Source: Oscillospiraceae bacterium
GTDB taxonomy: Bacteria; Bacillota; Clostridia; Oscillospirales; Oscillospiraceae
Assembly: GCA_015068325.1 (NCBI GenBank)
Contig: SVKQ01000015.1
Coordinates: 62,001 to 126,000, forward strand
Reading direction: 5' to 3'
DNA length: 64,000 nucleotides
How positions within the stretch are numbered: position 1 is the first letter of the stretch; each line of letters begins with the position of its first letter. The notes under the pieces are model-generated. The model saw only the letters and a program-made list of their open reading frames with translations, made no database searches and was not told the DNA's origin. Position numbers and translations under genes: made by a program. Below, in pieces: positions 16,826 to 23,774 of the stretch.

Positions 16826-18028
16826 TCAACCGTCTTCCCTCTCGCAGAAGTCGCAGGCGATGTTTGCGTAGAAGGATACGAAATTGTACAGCATATCCAC
16901 CGGGACGTTCTCATCCTTGGTGTGGGAATTGGCCAGCAGACCTGGGCCGAAGATACCGGTGGGGATATGCAGATAGGTGGACAAAACGCCCGCATCTGTC
17001 CATCCGCGGCTCCTGTTGATGGGAACATCATCCGTTTTCAGGAACTGACTGAGAACCTTTGTGATGCATTTGTTGATCTTTGCCTCCGGATCTGCCACAG
17101 CCGGCGCATGGGCCAGCGTTTTCATCTGGCCGTTCGGCATCAGGGAGATGACAGCGTTGAAATCGGGGTCCTCGGCGTGTAGCTCATCGATGATGTCCTG
17201 ATACTCCTTCAGCACTGTCTCCGTCGTCTCGCCCGGCACATACCGCCTGTCGAGCTGCAGGGTGCACTCGCCGGCGACGGTACTCACCTGGTCCCCGCCG
17301 AAGATCCGGCCATAGTTCATGATGGCGGGGCCCATGTACTCGTTGGTCCGGGTCTTGAGCACGGGCTCCAGCTTCTCCGCCACCCGCTCGATGAACTTCG
17401 AGGCCTTGGAAATGGCGTTCACCCCCAGTTGGGCCTGCCCGCCGTGCATGGTCTTGCCCTTGAACTTGATCTCGATCCACTCCAGACCGCGGTTGCCCAG
17501 GGAGAAGCCATAGCCGGACGGCTCGCCCACGATGGCGCCGTCGTAACGGTTTCCCTCCAATACGAAGATCTCCGTCCCGTCGGACTCCTCCTCCTCGCCG
17601 CAGACTGCGGTGAACAGAATGTCGCCCTTCAGGCGGATCCCCGCCCGCTTCAGCACCAGCAGGGCGAGCATCATGCAGGCCACGCCGCCCTTCATGTCGT
17701 TGCTTCCGCGCCCGTAGAGGCGACCGTCCTTCACGACGGGGTTAAAGGGCTCCACGATCATGTCATACGGCGGCACCGTATCGATGTGCCCGTTGAAGAG
17801 CAGTTTCGGGCCGTCCCCCGTCCCGGGCAGGGAAATATATACATTGTTTCGCTCGCCCTCCACGTGGACCTTTTTCACCTCGAAGCCGTTTTTTACCGCC
17901 CAGTCATAGATATAGTCCCCCACCCGGGCCTCCCTGCCGGGGACATCGCAATGACTCGGGATCCGAACGAGTTCCGACGTCAGTCCGATGATCTCGTCGG
18001 CTGTGTAATAGCTTGAAAAGTCGATCAT
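16826..18028 (-). CDS. M20-family metallopeptidase (ArgE/DapE/ACY1-like)
   Basis: The 401-residue cytoplasmic hydrolase has all M20 metal ligands: H81-x-D83 in NGHIDTVPP, D111 in GRGSNDMKGG, the E145/E146 pair in CGEEEESDG, E169 in VGEPS and a late histidine in NSHTKDENV. The dimerisation domain lies between about residues 180 and 290. The family removes acyl or peptidyl groups from amino acids, often arginine or ornithine derivatives. ATG at 18028 is chosen because AGGAGG lies 6 bases upstream. It is first gene of the long minus-strand run leading to the transporters. Which amide it cleaves cannot be read from sequence. Confidence 0.85.
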   Translation of the reverse strand: MIDFSSYYTADEIIGLTSELVRIPSHCDVPGREARVGDYIYDWAVKNGFEVKKVHVEGERNNVYISLPGTGDGPKLLFNGHIDTVPPYDMIVEPFNPVVKDGRLYGRGSNDMKGGVACMMLALLVLKRAGIRLKGDILFTAVCGEEEESDGTEIFVLEGNRYDGAIVGEPSGYGFSLGNRGLEWIEIKFKGKTMHGGQAQLGVNAISKASKFIERVAEKLEPVLKTRTNEYMGPAIMNYGRIFGGDQVSTVAGECTLQLDRRYVPGETTETVLKEYQDIIDELHAEDPDFNAVISLMPNGQMKTLAHAPAVADPEAKINKCITKVLSQFLKTDDVPINRSRGWTDAGVLSTYLHIPTGIFGPGLLANSHTKDENVPVDMLYNFVSFYANIACDFCEREDG

Positions 18029-18253
18029 TTTGTACCTCCTCTCTCGAAACAGCAGTAAAATGGTACGATAGTGCGCTGTGATCCGCCCCATGCCTGCCCC
18101 GGAACGGATCGCTTTACTGTGCTGTATTGTATCATTCCTCCACTAACATCTTACGAACGTTTTCCCCCTGGATTTTTTGCATTTTTAGCGTATTTCACGC
18201 ATTTTCTGTCTTATTCATGCTCCTTTCTGCGTCTGCCCTGCCCACAAAAAACC

Positions 18254-18277
18254 GCCGCGGGAGTTTGCTCCCGCGGC
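18254..18277 (-). terminator. Terminator of the polyphosphate operon
   Basis: A perfect 10-bp stem (18254-18263 with 18268-18277) and a TTTG loop are followed on the minus strand by GGTTTTTT. It lies about 35 bases beyond the DUF4956 stop and is a textbook intrinsic terminator. Confidence 0.8.
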
Positions 18278-18309
18278 AGTCGTCCTGTATTTCACTTTCA
18301 GCGCAGCGT

Positions 18310-18981
18310 TTACAGCTGACTCTGGGCCTCCGCATAGGGCAGAACAGCGATCTCCAGATTGCCGTTTTTGGTGCGCAGCTCGTCGATGAAGGCCTTCTCC
18401 TCCCGCTGATCCTTCATGCGGATCTTGAAGGACAAGCGGAACATGGAGCCCATACCGGTGGTCTTGACGCCCATACTCTCAACGCTGGTCAGGTAGTGGC
18501 CAAAGGTATCATCAAACACATCCGTGTAGTCCAGAGACTCGGGAATGGTGACCTTCAGCAGCTTGTATTCCGGCATGCTCCTGTGTTCAAAGATGGGCAG
18601 AGACGAGAGCAGGAAGAAGAGGGTCGCCATGCCGATCAGGATCACCACGCCATAGGCCAGGTATCCCATGCCGAAGGCGATGCCGGCACCCATGGCGATG
18701 AGGATGGAAGCGATCTCGTCGGAGCTGCCCTGGGCGCTGCGGAAGCGGATCAGGGCGAAGGCACCGCCGATGGCCACGCCGGCGCCGATGTTGCCGCTGA
18801 CGAAGGTGATGACCGTGGCCACCATGAATGGGATGATGGCGTTGACGATGAAGAACCGCCGGGCGGCGCGGATGCGGAAGGACATCAGCCAGGCGAACAA
18901 AACGCCGCTGAGCAGTGCTGCCGCCGCCATGGCGAAGAACTCGCTGACCGTTACGGAGGTGGAATAGATGGAATCAAACAT
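18310..18981 (-). CDS. DUF4956 membrane protein
   Basis: The 223-residue protein has four hydrophobic segments (~10-110) containing the DUF4956 core GNIGAGVAIGGAFALIRFRSAQGSSDEIASIL. A cytoplasmic C-terminal domain of about 100 residues follows. ATG at 18981 follows AAGGA and leaves 16 bases to the upstream VTC gene. DUF4956 genes regularly pair with VTC-domain genes in bacteria. The protein is therefore a likely membrane partner of the polymerase, perhaps moving or anchoring the product. That role is inferred from association; the family has no proven activity that I know of. Confidence 0.8.
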   Translation of the reverse strand: MFDSIYSTSVTVSEFFAMAAAALLSGVLFAWLMSFRIRAARRFFIVNAIIPFMVATVITFVSGNIGAGVAIGGAFALIRFRSAQGSSDEIASILIAMGAGIAFGMGYLAYGVVILIGMATLFFLLSSLPIFEHRSMPEYKLLKVTIPESLDYTDVFDDTFGHYLTSVESMGVKTTGMGSMFRLSFKIRMKDQREEKAFIDELRTKNGNLEIAVLPYAEAQSQL

Positions 18982-18997
18982 GATGGACCCGTCCTTT

Positions 18998-19696
18998 CTA
19001 TCTGGTATGCACCAGTTGCTGTCTGTACGCTTCTCCGTATTTGGAAAAGCTGCTTTTGCGGATCTGCCCGCTGCTGAGGATGTCAGCCAGCCACAGCGGC
19101 AGAGCCTGTTGGACCTTGATCTCCAGGATGGTGTGGCCTTCCGGCAGGAGGGGCACGCCATCCATGGTCTTCGTCAGCACCAGGTCCTCGGTGCGGTAGC
19201 GTGGAGCGTGATCGATGGTCAGCCGCAGGTCTCCCCCCGGCTCGAAATACGCTTCCCGATCGTAGACGATCAGGCAGGCCGGCGCCAGCGTGCCGTAGTA
19301 GTCCCGGAAATAGGTGATCTCCCTGTTGATCTGTCCGCCGGCGCAGATATCGCCGTCGCCGTGGAAAAAGGTGTCCACCAGCGGGATCGTGCTCTGTACC
19401 CGCCGCTTGTAGACGATGTCGTAGGCCTTGCGCTTGAGCTCCAGGAACACCGGAGAGGTGTCTGTGGCGAGGCCGTAGGAACGCAGGCGGATCTTCTCCT
19501 TAAAGGCCGGCTTCTCTATGGAGGTGCGGATCAGCAGGTAATCCGGCGTGTCGTAGTAGAGAGAGGCGATGGAGGTACGGCCGTACTCGTCCAGCACCAT
19601 GCGGTCCCGCAGCCGCTCCTTCAAGAACGCCGTCTGCTCCGCGTCCAGCAGATATTTCAGCTCATACCGCTTCATGACCACGATAGGCTCTGCCAT
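18998..19696 (-). CDS. VTC-domain protein, putative polyphosphate polymerase
   Basis: The 232-residue protein is almost entirely a VTC domain, the tunnel-fold catalytic domain known from the yeast vacuolar transporter chaperone that makes polyphosphate from ATP. Conserved basic and acidic strands are visible: KRYELKYLL, RLRSYG, FLELKRKAYDIVYKRRV, YDREAYF, LTIDHAPRYR and ILEIKVQQALPLWL. No SPX or membrane domain is attached. ATG at 19696 is preferred because AAGGAGG lies 8 bases upstream; earlier GTG/ATG codons would sit on top of it. It is cotranscribed with a DUF4956 membrane protein and two degenerate signalling proteins. Confidence 0.85.
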   Translation of the reverse strand: MAEPIVVMKRYELKYLLDAEQTAFLKERLRDRMVLDEYGRTSIASLYYDTPDYLLIRTSIEKPAFKEKIRLRSYGLATDTSPVFLELKRKAYDIVYKRRVQSTIPLVDTFFHGDGDICAGGQINREITYFRDYYGTLAPACLIVYDREAYFEPGGDLRLTIDHAPRYRTEDLVLTKTMDGVPLLPEGHTILEIKVQQALPLWLADILSSGQIRKSSFSKYGEAYRQQLVHTR

Positions 19697-19732
19697 ATCC
19701 ATCACCTCCTTCCCCGTTTGTTTTCGTTTGCT

Positions 19733-20932
19733 TTACAGGTCGATCTCCAGCAGGAACTCGCCGCCGCGGATGCGGGCGCTCTGGCGGCCGTTGTGGGCCC
19801 GTACGATCTCCTTCACCCGCCACAGACCCAGCCCGACGCCGGAGGTGTCCCCAGCGTTCTCCAACCGGATGAACCGATCGAAGATCCGTTCGGCGTTCTG
19901 CTCCGGCAGGTCGGTGTCACCGGTCTGCCGCAGCGTCACCCGGCCGCTGCTCTCCGTCACGGAGATGGCCGCTTTTGTCAGGCTGAACTGCAGGGCGTTG
20001 TCCAGCAGCTCCCGCACCAGCTGCTCCATGGCCTCCCTGTTTCCCTGCAGAGGCACGGGAGTCTCCGCGTCTACCCGCAGCACCAGTCCCCGCGCCCGAA
20101 AGCGCTCCTCATACTGTGCCGCGGTGTCCCGCACCAGCGCGCCCAGATCCAGCGTCTCCGTGCGCACTTCCTCAAAGATGGCCAGCGCGCCCAGGTCCTT
20201 CACCAACCCCGTCATCTGCCGCACCTGCCGGTCTATAGATCGGGTCTCCTCCGAGGCGCCGCCCGCCCGCTCCAGCAGCTCCACGTCAGCGTGGATCACC
20301 GTCAGCGGCACTTGGAAGGCCTTCTCGGCGTCGGCGATAAATCTCTTCTGCCGCCGGTCGGCCTCCTCCAGCGGGTGGAACAGCTTCTCGCTGGTGACGC
20401 GCAGCACCAGATAACTGATCAACACGGCCAGCAGTCCGCCCACAACGGAGATGATGAGGATGCGGTAAGAGGGCAGCAGCTCCCGCCCCTGATCAATGAC
20501 GGTGACGAAGGTCCTCCCGTCCGCCTCATAGATGCGGTAGCGATAGGTGGTGCGGGTCCAGCCGGTGTCCTGCTTCGTCAGCAGCTGCCGGGCCCAGCTC
20601 TCCGCCTCCGTCTCGTCCACGGCGGAGAGGGCGAAGGCCACCCGCTCAGCCCTGCCATTCTCATCAAAGGCATAGGTAAAATACCGGATGGAGGCTGTCA
20701 GCTCCGGGGAATCCGGCCCCATGGGGCCGATGCGGCGGAATTCTCCCACCGGCGGCGTGCTGCCCGGACGGCCAAAGCTGCCCTGCCCCTCCGCCAGCAG
20801 TGATGTGACGCGGTCGGCATCCTCGCTGGCCATGGTGAAGTTGACACCGTTGATCACCGTCAGCAGTACCGCCAGCAGCACCGCAACGGCTGCCACCGCA
20901 TATAAAATGAATTGTTTTCGAACTTTATGCAT
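19733..20932 (-). CDS. Degenerate sensor histidine kinase (phosphoacceptor lost)
   Basis: The 399 residues comprise a membrane helix (~8-28), an extracellular domain (~30-155), a second helix (~157-177), then dimerisation and HATPase_c regions. The H-box reads FIADAEKAFQVPLTVI, so the phosphoacceptor histidine of the usual D-A-S-H-E-L-K-T-P-L is Lys204. The N-box is kept (ELLDNALQFS, N312) and so is the G2 loop (GVGLGL, 365-370). The G1 motif DxGxG has become Q-T-G-D-T (336-340). It therefore looks like a pseudokinase that may still sense and bind a partner. The start overlaps the receiver gene's stop by 8 bases. Confidence 0.8.
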   Translation of the reverse strand: MHKVRKQFILYAVAAVAVLLAVLLTVINGVNFTMASEDADRVTSLLAEGQGSFGRPGSTPPVGEFRRIGPMGPDSPELTASIRYFTYAFDENGRAERVAFALSAVDETEAESWARQLLTKQDTGWTRTTYRYRIYEADGRTFVTVIDQGRELLPSYRILIISVVGGLLAVLISYLVLRVTSEKLFHPLEEADRRQKRFIADAEKAFQVPLTVIHADVELLERAGGASEETRSIDRQVRQMTGLVKDLGALAIFEEVRTETLDLGALVRDTAAQYEERFRARGLVLRVDAETPVPLQGNREAMEQLVRELLDNALQFSLTKAAISVTESSGRVTLRQTGDTDLPEQNAERIFDRFIRLENAGDTSGVGLGLWRVKEIVRAHNGRQSARIRGGEFLLEIDL

Positions 20933-21314
20933 GGTCGTTCACCGCCTCATATCCTTTCTCCGCCTCACGCAGCGGCGGCAGGCTCTCCAGCAGTGCCAGC
21001 AGCTCACCCGGCAAAAACGGATAAGCCAGACAGGCGTCGGGCGCCGTCTCTCCCCGCAGCTCCACGGGACGAACCGGATGATCCTGCAGGAGCACCGACC
21101 GGGTGCTCTCGCGCCGCAGCGCCGCCGTTACGGCGCCGACGTCCGCCCGGGGAAGGCACCGATCCAGGATGGCCAGGTCAAAGCCCCTTCCCGCCAGCAG
21201 CCGCATCACCTGTGTCCCGTCAAAGGCTGTCACGACCGCATGACCGCTGCCGGTCAGCAGCTTGTCATAGGCTGTCAGCAGGTCCCGGTCCGGGGCTGCT
21301 ATCAGGATCCGCAT
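20925..21314 (-). CDS. Stand-alone degenerate receiver domain
   Basis: The 129-residue protein has a CheY-like receiver fold and no DNA-binding output domain. The phosphoacceptor aspartate is kept (D51 in FDLAILD). The acidic pair that binds magnesium is replaced (ILIAAPDRD in place of ILIVDDE), and the conserved lysine of the K-P motif is tyrosine (AYPFLP). It is unlikely to be phosphorylated normally. ATG at 21314 is preferred to 21320 for spacing from AAAGGCGG. It is first gene of the operon with the pseudokinase, VTC and DUF4956 genes. A scaffold or sensor role in controlling polyphosphate synthesis is possible but inferred. Confidence 0.7.
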   Translation of the reverse strand: MRILIAAPDRDLLTAYDKLLTGSGHAVVTAFDGTQVMRLLAGRGFDLAILDRCLPRADVGAVTAALRRESTRSVLLQDHPVRPVELRGETAPDACLAYPFLPGELLALLESLPPLREAEKGYEAVNDHA

Positions 21315-21376
21315 GGTCATCACCGCCTTTCGTCGATCCTCATTTTCGTTAACGTGTCTTTGCTTGTGTGGGTACA

Positions 21377-21408
21377 GCATATCGGGAACACCTTAAACCA
21401 TCCTTAAA
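21377..21408 (-). promoter_or_regulatory. Promoter with 11-bp-spaced OmpR/PhoP-type repeats
   Basis: On the minus strand TTTAAGG occurs twice at exactly 11-bp spacing (21402-21408 and 21391-21397). A TATGCT -10 lies about 9 bases beyond the second copy, so the repeats cover the -35 position. This is the layout of PhoP/OmpR-family activated promoters. The receiver in the operon has no DNA-binding domain, so the activator must be encoded elsewhere. Confidence 0.55.
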
Positions 21409-21462
21409 TTGTAAAAAAATTTTTTGTACGCCTTCATGCCGCGGCAGAGGGGTTGTACGCGG

Positions 21463-21492
21463 TTGACAACCGCCCGCCGGATGGTCTAAACT
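21463..21492 (+). promoter_or_regulatory. Sigma-A promoter of the CARF-nuclease gene
   Basis: TTGACA (21463-21468) and TAAACT (21487-21492) have an 18-bp spacer. The predicted start near 21500 means the ATG at 21502 would be leaderless, which favours the ATG at 21529. Confidence 0.65.
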
Positions 21493-21528
21493 GTAGAAAA
21501 CATGCAGAGGACCAGATGGGGTGAGATA

Positions 21529-22719
21529 ATGCATATGGAGACGCTGATTGAGCTGTATGACGAGCGGCCGCTGGAGAACGTGCTGGGTGTGGAGATGTTC
21601 CGCCCGGCCCGGGTGGTCTACGTCTGCCCGGAGGAGGCGGCCCGGGACACCCGGCTGCAGGAGAAACTGCGGGCCTATTTCACCCACCGGGGACAGCGGG
21701 TGGAGCTGATCTTCATGAAGGCCAGCGTCTACGATACGGACTCCATGCTGCAGCTCTTCCGCAAGCTGGCGGAGCGGTATCCCGGCTGCGCGCTGGACAT
21801 CACCGGTGGCACCGACGCCGTGCTCTTCGCCGCCGGGCTCCACAGCGCGGAGCTGCCTATCCCCGTGTTCACCTACAGCCGTCGGAAGAACAGCTTTTTC
21901 GACATCCGCAACGCCCCCTTCGCCGCCGATCTACCCTGCGACGTGTCCTACTCCGTGGAGGACTGCTTCCTGATGGCGGGCGGCGCCATGCGGCCCGGCC
22001 GGGTGGACAACAGCATCCTGCCCCTCTATCTGCCGGACGTAGAACCCTTTTTCCAACTCTATATGGACCACCGGCGCCAGTGGAACCGGATCGTGTCCTA
22101 TATCCAGCGGCTCTCCCCCACTGAGCAGGACGGCTCCTTCTCCCTGCTGGCCTCCGGCAACTACACCGTCAAGGGGGAGCAGGGTACCCGCATCAGCGCG
22201 CCGGAGGCAGCCCTCCGCGACCTGCAGAAGATCGGCTTCATCCGTGACCTGGAGATCGAGCGGGACCAGCACGTCTCTTTCCACATCCGGGACGGACAGA
22301 CCCGCACCTGGCTGCGGGACGTGGGCAGTGTGCTGGAGCTGTATATCTACAAGGCCTGTCTGGACAGCGGTCTCTTCGACGATGTGCGCACCAGCGCCAT
22401 CGTGGACTGGGAGGGCGACGGCGGCGATCACGCCGTCACCAACGAGCTGGACGTGATGTGCACCCGGGGCGTGACGCCGGTGTTCATCAGCTGCAAAACC
22501 GGCGAGGTCCGGACGGAGGCGCTCAACGAGCTGGCCATCCTCCGGGATCGCTTTGGCGGGAAGATCGCCCGGGCGGCCATCGTCACCGCTGAGCGCGGCG
22601 GTGCCGCCATGCGTAACCGGGCCGCCGAGCTGGACATTCAGGTGATCGACCTGCGGGATCTGGCCGGCAGCCGGTTGGAACAACACCTGCGGACACTCAT
22701 GGCCACTCCGCGGGATTGA
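21529..22719 (+). CDS. Card1-like CARF-domain nuclease (DUF1887 family), CRISPR-orphan
   Basis: The protein has 396 residues. Residues ~1-130 form a CARF-like Rossmann domain with the ligand-loop motif DITGGTDAV (90-98), of the type that binds cyclic oligoadenylate in type III CRISPR effectors. A winged-helix-like linker (~180-255) follows. The C-terminal PD-(D/E)xK nuclease fold has E270 (GSVLELYIY), D308 (TNELDVM) and S321-x-K323 (FISCKTG). The usual E/D of the E-x-K motif is serine here. Known relatives cut nucleic acid when activated by cA4. GGGGTGAG precedes the chosen ATG. No cas gene, Cas10 or repeat array is present in the window. It may be a stand-alone defence or stress effector. 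Confidence 0.8.
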   Translation: MHMETLIELYDERPLENVLGVEMFRPARVVYVCPEEAARDTRLQEKLRAYFTHRGQRVELIFMKASVYDTDSMLQLFRKLAERYPGCALDITGGTDAVLFAAGLHSAELPIPVFTYSRRKNSFFDIRNAPFAADLPCDVSYSVEDCFLMAGGAMRPGRVDNSILPLYLPDVEPFFQLYMDHRRQWNRIVSYIQRLSPTEQDGSFSLLASGNYTVKGEQGTRISAPEAALRDLQKIGFIRDLEIERDQHVSFHIRDGQTRTWLRDVGSVLELYIYKACLDSGLFDDVRTSAIVDWEGDGGDHAVTNELDVMCTRGVTPVFISCKTGEVRTEALNELAILRDRFGGKIARAAIVTAERGGAAMRNRAAELDIQVIDLRDLAGSRLEQHLRTLMATPRD

Positions 22720-22740
22720 GCAGCACAGCGAATAAAAATC

Positions 22741-22770
22741 GGCGGGCAGGGGTCTATGCCCCTGCCCGCC
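22741..22770. terminator. Convergent bidirectional terminator
   Basis: A perfect 12-bp stem (22741-22752 with 22759-22770) and 6-base loop lie between the converging CARF-nuclease and XRE genes. It probably serves both. Confidence 0.65.
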
Positions 22771-22785
22771 GTCTGCTGCAGGTCG

Positions 22786-23535
22786 CTATTCATATTTTTT
22801 CCCCACCGCATAGAGCGGGACCACCAGGCCACACAGCGTGATCAGCGCGGACACCATCTCCAGTTCCTTCCAGTCGGGCAGACAGGTCCGCAAACCGAAC
22901 AGCGCCGCTGGAAACACCACCATGACAGCTATGGCCCACACGCAGCAAACGGCGTGGATGTGAGGCCAGTTGCTGTTGTTGAAGCTGAGCCCCGGCACGT
23001 TCAGCCGCAGAACCGCGTCATGATAAGCCGTGATGCGGTTTTCATCATAATAGGACGGCAGTGTAGTCCGGGAAAACAGGCAGAAATAGGCCCCGAACAG
23101 CGCGGCGAGAGCGGGAATCGCGAACCACTGATCCAACTGATGTCCGTACCGGCACAGCAGAAACACCTCCGCGCTCTCCACCAGTAACGCGATGCAGTAG
23201 GCCAGGCGCCACCACTTGTTCTCCCGGTATGTTCTGGCCTGCTTTTCACCGGAATAGGTGATGGCTGTCTTTACGACGCTCTCCATCTCTCCGGCGTCCA
23301 TAGCGCCGCTCTCCGCCAGCCGGCGGCACAGGAGCAACTCCGTCACTGTCACCTCCAACAGCTCTGACAGCGGGATCAGCAGGACCGTGTCCGGAATGCT
23401 GGCACCTGTCTCCCATTTGCTGACGGCCTTGTCGGATATGTAGAGCTGACGGGCCAGTTCCTTTTGGGTGTATCCCTTCTCCCGGCGCAGAGCAGCTACG
23501 AACGCGCCGAATTTCTGTTTATCGATTTCAAACAT
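22786..23535 (-). CDS. XRE-family regulator with membrane domain
   Basis: The 249-residue protein has an N-terminal helix-turn-helix (~1-70; FVAALRREKGYTQKELARQLYISDKAVSKWETG). A linker and about four membrane helices (~105-245) follow. Such proteins are thought to hold a DNA-binding domain at the membrane and respond to envelope signals. ATG at 23535 is chosen because the promoter at 23554-23582 predicts a start near 23547, which excludes the upstream GTG at 23544. It stands divergent from the LtaS-like gene, so control of cell-envelope polymer synthesis is a reasonable guess. Targets are unknown. Confidence 0.75.
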   Translation of the reverse strand: MFEIDKQKFGAFVAALRREKGYTQKELARQLYISDKAVSKWETGASIPDTVLLIPLSELLEVTVTELLLCRRLAESGAMDAGEMESVVKTAITYSGEKQARTYRENKWWRLAYCIALLVESAEVFLLCRYGHQLDQWFAIPALAALFGAYFCLFSRTTLPSYYDENRITAYHDAVLRLNVPGLSFNNSNWPHIHAVCCVWAIAVMVVFPAALFGLRTCLPDWKELEMVSALITLCGLVVPLYAVGKKYE

Positions 23536-23553
23536 ATACCTCACCTCGCCGTC

Positions 23554-23582
23554 ATTGTACGGCAGAGCAGCCTATTTGACAA
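23554..23582 (-). promoter_or_regulatory. Sigma-A promoter of the XRE membrane regulator
   Basis: On the minus strand TTGTCA (23577-23582) and TACAAT (23554-23559) have a 17-bp spacer. The leader is very short, about 12 nt. Confidence 0.65.
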
Positions 23583-23703
23583 CCGAATGTCGGTAGAGTC
23601 CGCAAAACCGCTCTCTTCTATGTGGCCACCGCCCTCCGCCTGATTTGCTGCGGCTCGTCACAGATAAAAACTTTTTTACATTTTTCTTCTCTTTTCGACA
23701 AAC

Positions 23704-23714
23704 GGTGCTATAAT
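23704..23714 (+). promoter_or_regulatory. Extended -10 promoter of the LtaS-like gene
   Basis: TGCTATAAT contains a perfect TATAAT (23709-23714) preceded by TGn, an extended -10. No good -35 lies at 17 bp. The sequence upstream is strongly T-rich. Confidence 0.5.
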
Positions 23715-23774
23715 AGAAAAGGTTTTTCCCTGATACGGGCTTTTTGCATATCTGCTGTTGCTTGAGGAGGTCTT

